Part shown: piece after piece, positions 1-6,025 of the stretch
Numbering within the stretch: position 1 is the stretch's first letter
How the letters are laid out: every line of letters starts with the position of its first letter
From: Candidatus Gallibacteroides avistercoris
Lineage (GTDB): Bacteria; Bacteroidota; Bacteroidia; Bacteroidales; CHK158-818
Direction: 5' to 3'
NCBI GenBank assembly: GCA_018714665.1
Contig: DVNA01000166.1
Span: forward strand, 1-6,673
Length of the DNA: 6,673 bases
Position numbers and translations under genes: made by a program
The notes under the pieces: generated by a model
Database searches by the model: none
Told to the model about the DNA's origin: nothing
What the model saw: only the letters and a program-made list of their open reading frames with translations

Positions 1-679
1 CGGCAAACTCCACGGTCCCATCACCCGTTACATAAACCGGTGTTCCAGTAGGGGCCGTAAAGTCCATCCCCTCGTGAAAACGGCGGGTCTTGTAAATGGG
101 ATCGGTACGCCATCCGTAACCGGATGCGGTACGTTTCAAATCTTTATTGGCAACGGGCTGTATGGCAGGAATACATTTCAACCGATCTTCATGGGTACGT
201 CCCAATTCGACAATCTCATCAAACGATTGAGCCTGGATATAAAGTTGGCGCCGTAACTGATCTATCTTTTTTGCCGTGGAAATAACCAGATCGGCATCCG
301 GCAAAGAGGAAAGATGATTATAACGGTTATCGGCTCCCAATCCGGCACTGCGGGTAGTGGCCGGGATAGGATCGCCTTGCAAAAGAACACGGTAGAGATT
401 GTCGTCCCGCTGCTGAATATCCGAAAGAACCGTCAAGGCCTCATCCAACTGCTTCGACATCAGGTTGTACTGCAAAAGAAGCTCCTCCTGCTCTTTCTTC
501 ATCTTCTTTTCCTGCGGTGAGTCGATGAAATAATTCAATCCGGCAAAAATACCCACACCAATCAGAATACCCATAAACAGATGGCGCATGACGGTAAAAA
601 TCCGTTCCCACAAAGAGGGATAAACCCGATCATAGTTCAGCGTGGTTGGGTTATATATGTAATATATCTTTTTTCTCAT
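1..679 (-). CDS. M23 family metallopeptidase, membrane-anchored (5' part; runs off left edge)
   Basis: Reading the minus strand from an ATG at 679 gives 226 codons, open to the window edge. The product begins MRKKIYYIYNPTTLNYDRVY, a short cytoplasmic head. A hydrophobic segment follows at about residues 34-52 (LFMGILIGVGIFAGLNYF), then a Lys/Glu/Gln-rich, probably coiled-coil stretch from about 55 to 90. The start of an M23 (lysostaphin/LytM-type) domain lies near the edge: SGYGWRTDP at 186-194 and HEGMD at 202-206, where His202 and Asp206 fit the HxxxD zinc-ligand motif. The second zinc motif (HxH) should lie beyond the window, so catalytic competence cannot be judged. Family members cleave peptide cross-links in peptidoglycan or activate other hydrolases from the periplasmic face of the inner membrane. 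The start is supported by an AGAGG-like element about 10 bases upstream and a matching promoter. The gene is divergent from alaS. Family call is firm; substrate is inferred. Confidence 0.9.
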   Translation of the reverse strand, partial: MRKKIYYIYNPTTLNYDRVYPSLWERIFTVMRHLFMGILIGVGIFAGLNYFIDSPQEKKMKKEQEELLLQYNLMSKQLDEALTVLSDIQQRDDNLYRVLLQGDPIPATTRSAGLGADNRYNHLSSLPDADLVISTAKKIDQLRRQLYIQAQSFDEIVELGRTHEDRLKCIPAIQPVANKDLKRTASGYGWRTDPIYKTRRFHEGMDFTAPTGTPVYVTGDGTVEFA

Positions 680-768
680 GCGTATATGAGCCTCTTTTTT
701 CCCGGCATCGACCGTCGAAATACGGTATTTTCGGGGAAACTATTAGCATTTTTTCATGCCACAATAGG

Positions 769-788
769 CGCAAAATTAATATTTTGCG
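769..788. repeat. 20-bp perfect inverted repeat in the divergent promoter region
   Basis: CGCAAAAT at 769-776 and ATTTTGCG at 781-788 are exact reverse complements around a TAAT spacer. The repeat covers the -7 box of the M23 promoter and ends just before the candidate alaS -7 box. This is where a dimeric DNA-binding protein could act as an operator. AT-richness makes chance occurrence possible, and no regulator is visible in the window. Confidence 0.5.
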
Positions 789-801
789 TTATTTTTGCAA
801 A
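771..801 (-). promoter_or_regulatory. Bacteroidota-type promoter of the M23 peptidase gene
   Basis: On the minus strand, TTTG (complement of 798-801) is followed after exactly 19 bases by TAATTTTG (complement of 771-778). This matches the Bacteroidota sigma consensus TTTG-N19-TAnnTTTG at every defined position. Transcription would begin a few bases past 771, giving a leader of roughly 85 nt before the ATG at 679. The -7 box lies inside the inverted repeat at 769-788. Confidence 0.7.
790..797 (+). promoter_or_regulatory. Candidate -7 box for alaS
   Basis: TATTTTTG matches the Bacteroidota -7 consensus TAnnTTTG. No TTTG is found about 19 bases upstream (767-770 reads GGCG), so only half of the promoter is recognisable. 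If used, the alaS leader would be about 90 nt. The box abuts the -33 element of the opposite-strand promoter, so the two promoters would compete or share control. Confidence 0.3.
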
Positions 802-894
802 TTGTTTTTCAGAATATTAATATTACGGGAAGATATTTTGGATGTTTATCGGATTGGATTCCCGAAAAAATGTAAATTTAACATAAAACAGAAT

Positions 895-3513
895 ATGCGC
901 ACAGCCAAAGAAATCAGACAGTCATTCAAAGACTTTTTTGCAACCAAGGGCCACCAAATTGTTCCTTCGGCTCCTATGGTGGTAAAAGACGACCCTACCC
1001 TGATGTTCACCAACGCGGGGATGAACCAGTTCAAAGATATTATCCTGGGTAATACCACAGCCAAGTACAAACGGGTGGCCGACTCCCAAAAATGCCTCCG
1101 GGTAAGCGGCAAGCACAACGACTTGGAAGAGGTGGGGCTGGATACCTATCACCATACGATGTTCGAGATGCTGGGCAACTGGTCATTCGGAGACTACTTC
1201 AAGAAAGAGGCTATCGAATGGGCCTGGGAATACCTGGTGGATGTACTCAAACTAAGCCCCGACCGGTTATACGCCACTGTATTTGAAGGATATGCCCCCG
1301 AAGGGCTGGAACGCGACAACGAAGCAGCCGGATACTGGGAACGGTTCCTGCCAAAAGAACGCATCATCAACGGCAACCGCAAGGATAATTTCTGGGAAAT
1401 GGGCGACACCGGACCGTGCGGCCCCTGTTCGGAAATCCACATCGACCTGCGAAGTGACCGGGAACGGGCCGAAATCGACGGATTGGAACTGGTCAATAAA
1501 AGCCATCCGCAGGTGATAGAGATCTGGAACCTGGTATTCATGCAATACAACCGCAAAGCGGACGGATCGCTCGAAAGCCTACCGGCAAAAGTGATTGACA
1601 CGGGTATGGGATTTGAACGCCTCTGTATGGCCATACAGGGCAAAACATCCAACTACGACACCGATGTTTTCCAACCCATTATCGCTGCCATCGGGACATT
1701 GTGCGGAAAGCGATACGGAGAGTCGGAGCAAAGCGACATTGCCATGCGCGTGATCGCCGACCACATCCGTACCATATCGTTTGCCATCACCGACGGGCAA
1801 TTGCCCTCGAATGCCAAAGCCGGATATGTCATTCGCCGCATCTTACGCCGGGCTGTCCGCTACGGTTATACATTCTTAGGGCAGAAACAGGCATTCCTGT
1901 ACAAACTGCTGCCGGCCCTGATCGACACCATGGGTGATGCCTATCCCGAACTGTCGTCACAAAAGACATTGATCGAGAAAGTAATCAAAGAGGAAGAAGA
2001 GTCTTTCCTGCGTACGCTGGAAACCGGTATCCGGCTACTCGACAAGGTGATGGCCGATGCCCAGAAAGAGGGGAAAAAGAGAATCAGCGGGGTAGATGCC
2101 TTTACCTTGTACGACACCTTCGGATTTCCGCTCGACCTGACAGAACTGATTCTAAAAGAGAACGGCTTGACAGCCGACCTGGAAGAGTTCAATGCCCAGA
2201 TGCAACAGCAGAAAGAGCGGGCTCGCAATGCCGCCGCCGTCGAAACGGGAGACTGGATCGTGCTCAAAGAGGGAGAGCCTCATTTTATCGGATACGACTT
2301 TACCGAATGTGATGCCGAGATACTGCGCTACCGCAAAATAAAACAGAAAAACCAGGAACTGTACCAAATCGTTTTGGACAAAACCCCGTTCTATGCCGAA
2401 AGCGGGGGACAAGTAGGCGACAGCGGAGAACTGATCGGTGAAGGAGAAACCATCCGGGTAATCACCACCAAGAAAGAGAACAACTTGGGTGTACACATCA
2501 CCCAACGCCTGCCTCAGGACGTAACGGCTACGTTCCATGCCGTAATCGACAAAAAAGCCCGTCAGGCAACGGCGTGCAACCATACGGCCACACACCTGTT
2601 GCACGAAGCCCTGCGCACCGTACTGGGTACGCACGTAGAACAGAAAGGGTCATTGGTAGGTCCTGACAGCCTGCGGTTTGACTTCTCCCATTTTCAGAAA
2701 GTAACCGACGAAGAGGTACGTGAAGTAGAACGACTGGCCAACGAAAAAATCCGCCGGAACGAACCGCTTGAAGAGAACCGCTCCATGCCGATAGCCGAAG
2801 CCCGCAAACTGGGCGCCATGGCACTTTTCGGCGAAAAATACGGCGAAGAGGTACGTGTCATCAAATACGGCTCTTCCATCGAGCTTTGCGGAGGTACACA
2901 CGTTGCCTCTACCGGAAACATCGGGATGGTCAAAATCGTATCCGAAAGTTCCATTGCAGCAGGCATACGACGGATAGAAGCCGTTACCGCAGGAAAGGTC
3001 GAAGAGTTGATCAACCTCCAACAGGATATGTTGAAAGAGGTCCGCAGCCTGTTCAACAATGCGCCAAACCTGACCGCAGCCATCCAAAAGGCCATCGAAG
3101 AAAATGCCGAATTAAAAAGACAGGCAGAAGAGTTTTTCAAAGAAAAAGTGGCAACCTTGAAGAATCTCCTCATCAAGCAGATGCAGGAACGGTCAGGAAT
3201 GAAAATCATCCAAACAAGAGCCGAAATCCGGCCCGAAGCAATCAAAGATATTGCATTCCAGTTACGGGGAGAAATCAAAGAACACCTGCTCTTTGTTGCC
3301 GGAACGGTCTTTAACGGCAAACCGCTCCTGACGGTTATGCTTAGCGACGATTTGGTGGCTGCGGGATTAAACGCCTCCACGCTGGTTCGCGAAGGGGCCA
3401 AACTCATCCACGGAGGTGGTGGAGGGCAACCGCACTTTGCACAAGCTGGCGGGAAAGAGGCGGAAGGTCTCAATGCCGCCATCGACAAAATTATCGAACT
3501 GGCAGAAAGATAA
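895..3513 (+). CDS. alaS: Alanyl-tRNA synthetase
   Basis: Class II synthetase that charges tRNA-Ala with alanine using ATP in the cytoplasm and hydrolyses mischarged Ser/Gly-tRNA-Ala. It has 872 codons; E. coli AlaRS has 876 residues. The N-terminal catalytic domain contains PSAPMV...DPTLMFTNAGMNQFKD and motif 3, GMGFER, at 237-242. The editing domain has all four zinc-binding positions: HTATH (His563, His567) and CGGTH (Cys665, His669), matching E. coli 564/568/666/670. The C-Ala/DHHA1 region ends with a glycine-rich GGGGGQPHFAQAGG motif at 840-853. The frame stays open upstream to 646, but those 83 codons lack synthetase character and would cover the divergent promoter region. The ATG at 895 gives the family-typical start MRTAKEIRQSFKDFF. 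No Shine-Dalgarno is visible; the leader is A-rich, as usual in Bacteroidota. The gene appears monocistronic, flanked by a divergent M23 gene and a hairpin terminator. Identification is near certain. Confidence 0.98.
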   Translation: MRTAKEIRQSFKDFFATKGHQIVPSAPMVVKDDPTLMFTNAGMNQFKDIILGNTTAKYKRVADSQKCLRVSGKHNDLEEVGLDTYHHTMFEMLGNWSFGDYFKKEAIEWAWEYLVDVLKLSPDRLYATVFEGYAPEGLERDNEAAGYWERFLPKERIINGNRKDNFWEMGDTGPCGPCSEIHIDLRSDRERAEIDGLELVNKSHPQVIEIWNLVFMQYNRKADGSLESLPAKVIDTGMGFERLCMAIQGKTSNYDTDVFQPIIAAIGTLCGKRYGESEQSDIAMRVIADHIRTISFAITDGQLPSNAKAGYVIRRILRRAVRYGYTFLGQKQAFLYKLLPALIDTMGDAYPELSSQKTLIEKVIKEEEESFLRTLETGIRLLDKVMADAQKEGKKRISGVDAFTLYDTFGFPLDLTELILKENGLTADLEEFNAQMQQQKERARNAAAVETGDWIVLKEGEPHFIGYDFTECDAEILRYRKIKQKNQELYQIVLDKTPFYAESGGQVGDSGELIGEGETIRVITTKKENNLGVHITQRLPQDVTATFHAVIDKKARQATACNHTATHLLHEALRTVLGTHVEQKGSLVGPDSLRFDFSHFQKVTDEEVREVERLANEKIRRNEPLEENRSMPIAEARKLGAMALFGEKYGEEVRVIKYGSSIELCGGTHVASTGNIGMVKIVSESSIAAGIRRIEAVTAGKVEELINLQQDMLKEVRSLFNNAPNLTAAIQKAIEENAELKRQAEEFFKEKVATLKNLLIKQMQERSGMKIIQTRAEIRPEAIKDIAFQLRGEIKEHLLFVAGTVFNGKPLLTVMLSDDLVAAGLNASTLVREGAKLIHGGGGGQPHFAQAGGKEAEGLNAAIDKIIELAER

Positions 3514-3533
3514 GACATCAAACTCTCAATGAC

Positions 3534-3571
3534 GATCGAGGGGCCGTTGTTTAAACAACGGCCCCTCGATC
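3534..3571 (+). terminator. 38-bp perfect palindrome, probable alaS terminator
   Basis: GATCGAGGGGCCGTTGTTT (3534-3552) is followed immediately by its exact reverse complement (3553-3571). In RNA it would form a GC-rich stem of about 17 bp with a tight UUUA- or UUUAAA-type loop, 20 bases after the alaS stop. No T-run follows on either strand (CATAAATATACG on plus), so it is not a textbook intrinsic terminator. Its position and stability still favour termination or 3'-end protection. A dispersed repeat copy is an alternative. Confidence 0.7.
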
Positions 3572-3756
3572 ATAAATATACGCTCACGTCTATTTCTTAG
3601 CCATACAGAAAAATATAGCCGGTTGAAACGGCAATCCAAACAAGAGTTTTTCTTCTCATATTTGCAAATCCCCCATATTTACTTTAACTTGCCTCTGTTT
3701 TACCTTGTGGCATCACAGACAACACAATTCAGATTCAACAAATACCTTCCTGAAAC
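3572..3756. other. Intergenic leader region before the beta-helix gene
   Basis: No coding region is supported here. It is AT-rich and carries the 8-bp palindrome TTTGCAAA at 3661-3668, which also occurs at 794-801 in the other promoter region, and two copies of CATATTT (3657-3663 and 3674-3680). A short GCCG/CGGC pair near 3618-3632 is too weak to call. The 60 bases before the ATG at 3757 have no Shine-Dalgarno. Confidence 0.5.
3661..3691 (+). promoter_or_regulatory. Weak candidate promoter for the beta-helix/MBL unit
   Basis: TTTG at 3661-3664 is followed after 19 bases by TTAACTTG at 3684-3691, which matches only part of TAnnTTTG. The spacing and position (leader of about 60 nt) are right but the -7 box is poor. 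A promoter is expected here because a strong hairpin precedes it and a new plus-strand gene follows. Confidence 0.25.
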
Positions 3757-4812
3757 ATGAAACATACCAAGCGATTAACCCTGTCATTTATGGCGATGAT
3801 GATGACCGCATCCGTTTTAGGTCTTCATGTTCCCAAGAACAAAGATGTAGTCGTTAAGGTCAAGGCAGACGGCAAGACCGATGTAAGCGACGCTTTACAA
3901 AAAATAATAGACACCAACCCCAATCGTACCATTTATTTCCCCGACGGGATCTATCTGATCAGCAAACCCATTCTAACACCGGCCTCTCCCTCGAAAAGCG
4001 TCGCCCTCGAACTCTCCAACTATGCCATTATCAAGGCGGCCGATAACTGGTCCTCCTCAGAAGCGATGATTCGCCTGGGAGGCAAAGATCCGGCCAATGA
4101 CATTAAAACTCCGGGCAGCAACTACTACCTCGACGGGGGCGTTATCGACGGTAGCGGGATTGCCAAAGGAATCTCAATCGACAACGGCCGCGAAACCGTC
4201 GTACGCAACACTGCCATCAAAAATGTCGCGTTGGGTATCCATATCAAACCCGGAACCAATAACGGATCCTCTGACTGCGACATACACAATGTAAATATTG
4301 TCGGCAACAACAAACCCGACTGTATCGGCGTATTGGTTGAAGGTTACGACAACACATTTACCAATATGCGAATCGGCGGGGTACATATCGGATTTTGTAT
4401 TCGTTCAGAGGCCAATACGTTGCGCAACATTCATCCATTGTATTACGGATCGGACGACGGATACGAAACCAGTTGCGGATTCCTGGATGAGAGACAAAAC
4501 AACTGGTACGACTTTTGTTACAGCGACGAGTTTGCTACTGCATTCTACATTAAAAACGGCCGAAGCCTCTACAACAACTGTTACGCTTATTGGTATTCAA
4601 AACGCGGGAAAAAACACGTTGTGTTCAAATCAGAAGGAGCCTTTAACTCTGATTTAATGAACATGAATGCAGGTTTCACCCAGCACAATGCCACCACGGA
4701 AAACAAAATCCTCGAAACGACAAACGACGGAGGATCGGGTATGATTTTTAACCTGCATATACAGGACAGCCGTGTTGTAACAGACAACTCTCATTTAAAA
4801 TATATGCGGTAA
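3757..4812 (+). CDS. Secreted right-handed beta-helix protein, pectate-lyase superfamily (Pectate_lyase_3-like)
   Basis: The product has 351 residues. The N-terminus is a signal peptide: basic MKHTKR, then a hydrophobic run to about Gly22, with no lipobox cysteine, so export to the periplasm or beyond is likely rather than a lipoprotein. Mature residues 37-52 (ADGKTDVSDALQKIID) and 59-66 (IYFPDGIY) form the typical opening of Pectate_lyase_3/GH28-related beta-helices, where the usual pattern is DGxTDDTxAIQxAID...FPxGxY. The rest is repetitive short beta-strand/turn sequence rich in Asn, Gly, Ile and Val, including a DGGVIDGSG turn and successive NVxI/GIxI rungs. I see no GH28 catalytic set (NTD, DD, GHG, RIK), so polygalacturonase activity is not supported and the substrate is unknown. 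It could be a polysaccharide lyase/hydrolase or a non-catalytic glycan-binding helix. No SusC/SusD or sulfatase genes are nearby. The MBL hydrolase gene starts 42 bases after its stop, so co-transcription is likely. Confidence 0.8.
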   Translation: MKHTKRLTLSFMAMMMTASVLGLHVPKNKDVVVKVKADGKTDVSDALQKIIDTNPNRTIYFPDGIYLISKPILTPASPSKSVALELSNYAIIKAADNWSSSEAMIRLGGKDPANDIKTPGSNYYLDGGVIDGSGIAKGISIDNGRETVVRNTAIKNVALGIHIKPGTNNGSSDCDIHNVNIVGNNKPDCIGVLVEGYDNTFTNMRIGGVHIGFCIRSEANTLRNIHPLYYGSDDGYETSCGFLDERQNNWYDFCYSDEFATAFYIKNGRSLYNNCYAYWYSKRGKKHVVFKSEGAFNSDLMNMNAGFTQHNATTENKILETTNDGGSGMIFNLHIQDSRVVTDNSHLKYMR

Positions 4813-4854
4813 GAGAATTTTTGTATTTTCCCAAACATCAAACAGAGACAAGTT

Positions 4855-5769
4855 ATGGACAGAAGGACATTTGTAAAAGCAGCCATATCGTCGCCGGTAG
4901 CGGTTTCGGCAACTTCCGTAAACAATATTCTGGATAGGGATATTTCGACAAACCAAGGACAAAGCGGTATAGCCATCCGTTTTTTAGGTACGGGGGCTGC
5001 CGACTGGAACGGTAAAGACGAACGCGGAGAGATGCGCCGGCTATCAAGTATCCTGATAGAAAAACACATTTTGATTGATCTCACCCCTATTGCCGTCGAT
5101 ATGATTCCTGCCGATGCACATCCCGACACGATTTTTTACACCCATTCGCACGGCGACCACTTCAATTCCATGACAGCTCTACGGGCAGGTATAAAACAGG
5201 TTTTCCTCAGCCAAACGTGGTACGATATGGCCGTAAAAATATTTCAAAATGCAGCTACGGAACTGAATTGTCCCATGCCTGAAATCACGCCTCTTCACAT
5301 CGGGCAGAAAATAAAACTAAGCAATCTGACCATCACCCCTGTCCCTGCCAACCATGCTACTGAGAATATTTTTGAACAGGCTCTTCTTTATCTTATCGAG
5401 AAAGACGGAGCCCGGGTATTGTACGCTACCGACACCGGAGGGCTTCCGGCCGTTGCCACACGCATCATCGGCATCGACGCTCATGACCCAAACGGAAAAC
5501 CTCTAACTGGGCTTATCATGGAAGCGACCATGGGTATGGGCCAGGATACTGATTTCAGGCTTTTTACCCATACCAGCGTAGATGGCGTAATGAGAACCGT
5601 CAAAGTATTGGAAAATACAAAACGCTATACCCCTCCACCCGGACAACCGGTCTTTCTTACCCATTTGGCCCGTACGTTACATGGAACACAAGCCGAACTG
5701 GATGCCCAACTACCGACTCCCTTAAAGGCAGCCTACGACGGGTTGGAGGTTGTTTTCAAACCGTTATAA
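4855..5769 (+). CDS. MBL-fold metallo-hydrolase with twin-arginine-like leader
   Basis: The product has 304 residues. The N-terminus MDRRTFVKAAISSPVAVSAT carries an RRxFxK pattern followed by a mildly hydrophobic Ala/Val/Ser stretch, resembling a Tat signal; the enzyme core begins near residue 38. The metallo-beta-lactamase fold is shown by IRFLGTGAADW (41-51), the HxHxDH motif HSHGDH (His97, His99, Asp101, His102), a later ligand His167 in PANHATEN, the bridging Asp193 in YATDTGG, and a last His270 in THLARTLHG. All positions for a two-metal site are therefore present. The arrangement resembles PhnP-like phosphodiesterases and beta-lactamase superfamily II hydrolases, but the substrate cannot be read from sequence. 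The start at 4855 is preceded by a weak AGAGA 10 bases upstream. It lies 42 bases after the beta-helix gene, with no hairpin between, and ends at a strong hairpin, suggesting a two-gene transcription unit. Fold is certain; export and substrate are inference. Confidence 0.88.
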   Translation: MDRRTFVKAAISSPVAVSATSVNNILDRDISTNQGQSGIAIRFLGTGAADWNGKDERGEMRRLSSILIEKHILIDLTPIAVDMIPADAHPDTIFYTHSHGDHFNSMTALRAGIKQVFLSQTWYDMAVKIFQNAATELNCPMPEITPLHIGQKIKLSNLTITPVPANHATENIFEQALLYLIEKDGARVLYATDTGGLPAVATRIIGIDAHDPNGKPLTGLIMEATMGMGQDTDFRLFTHTSVDGVMRTVKVLENTKRYTPPPGQPVFLTHLARTLHGTQAELDAQLPTPLKAAYDGLEVVFKPL

Positions 5770-5770
5770 C

Positions 5771-5802
5771 CATAATGGAGAGGCTTTAACCTCTCCATTA
5801 TG
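5771..5802. terminator. Bidirectional terminator hairpin between convergent genes
   Basis: CATAATGGAGAGG (5771-5783) pairs perfectly with CCTCTCCATTATG (5790-5802) around a CTTTAA loop, a 13-bp stem. It begins one base after the MBL stop and ends directly at the minus-strand HMA gene stop, so it can serve both transcripts. On the plus strand it is followed by TCATTTTGTTA, a partial T-tract. On the minus strand it is followed by GTTATAACGG, with no T-run. Confidence 0.85.
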
Positions 5803-6015
5803 TCATTTTGTTATCCGTTGGGCGGTAAAACCGGCTTCTCGCACGGCATCAACAATAGCCTGTTCGGACAGATCGGTGGTTACCGACAACGTTCGGTCCG
5901 GACTCTTTAAATCAATAGACCACTGCTCTTCCTTTAAGATGTTGTTCAGCTTGGCTCCTATCTGGGCTACGCATCCACCACATTTGGCGTTGGTTTTAAA
6001 CTGCATCGTTTTCAT
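5803..6015 (-). CDS. Heavy-metal-associated (HMA) domain protein, copper chaperone-like
   Basis: The product has 70 residues, the usual size of a single ferredoxin-like HMA domain. The metal-binding loop is NAKCGGCVAQI with Cys12 and Cys15 in CxxC spacing; the Met usually found in GMxCxxC is replaced, so the loop reads AKCGGC. The remainder fits the beta-alpha-beta-beta-alpha-beta pattern, with SIDLKSPDRTLSVTTD as the central strands and a final AVREAGFTAQRI helix/strand. It probably binds Cu(I) in the cytoplasm and delivers it to the P-type ATPase encoded 10 bases upstream in the same operon. The start is taken at the ATG at 6015; an in-frame ATG at 6006 (Met4) is an alternative that would still keep the domain. 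No Shine-Dalgarno is visible, so translation may depend on coupling or an A-rich leader. Role is inferred from family and neighbour. Confidence 0.88.
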   Translation of the reverse strand: MKTMQFKTNAKCGGCVAQIGAKLNNILKEEQWSIDLKSPDRTLSVTTDLSEQAIVDAVREAGFTAQRITK

Positions 6016-6025
6016 CGTTCTATTT

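Noticed and set aside
74..520. Plus-strand small open frames at the left edge
   Set aside because: They lie opposite the M23 peptidase gene, whose minus-strand translation has clear family motifs.
680..894. T-box or other riboswitch leader for alaS
   Set aside because: No T-box core, specifier stem or terminator/antiterminator pair is visible in the leader, and T-box control is not expected in Bacteroidota.
2694..3521. Long minus-strand open frame (275 codons) opposite the 3' part of alaS
   Set aside because: The translation is Ser/Arg/Ala-rich with no recognisable domain, and it lies wholly opposite the conserved editing and C-Ala coding sequence; it is a shadow of alaS codon bias.
3614..3635. 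Possible second hairpin (GCCG/CGGC) after alaS
   Set aside because: Only four base pairs can form and there is no adjacent T-run; too weak to call a terminator.
4097..4657. Alternative plus-strand frames inside the beta-helix gene
   Set aside because: Threonine/serine-rich shadow translations within a gene with a convincing signal peptide and fold; no independent support.
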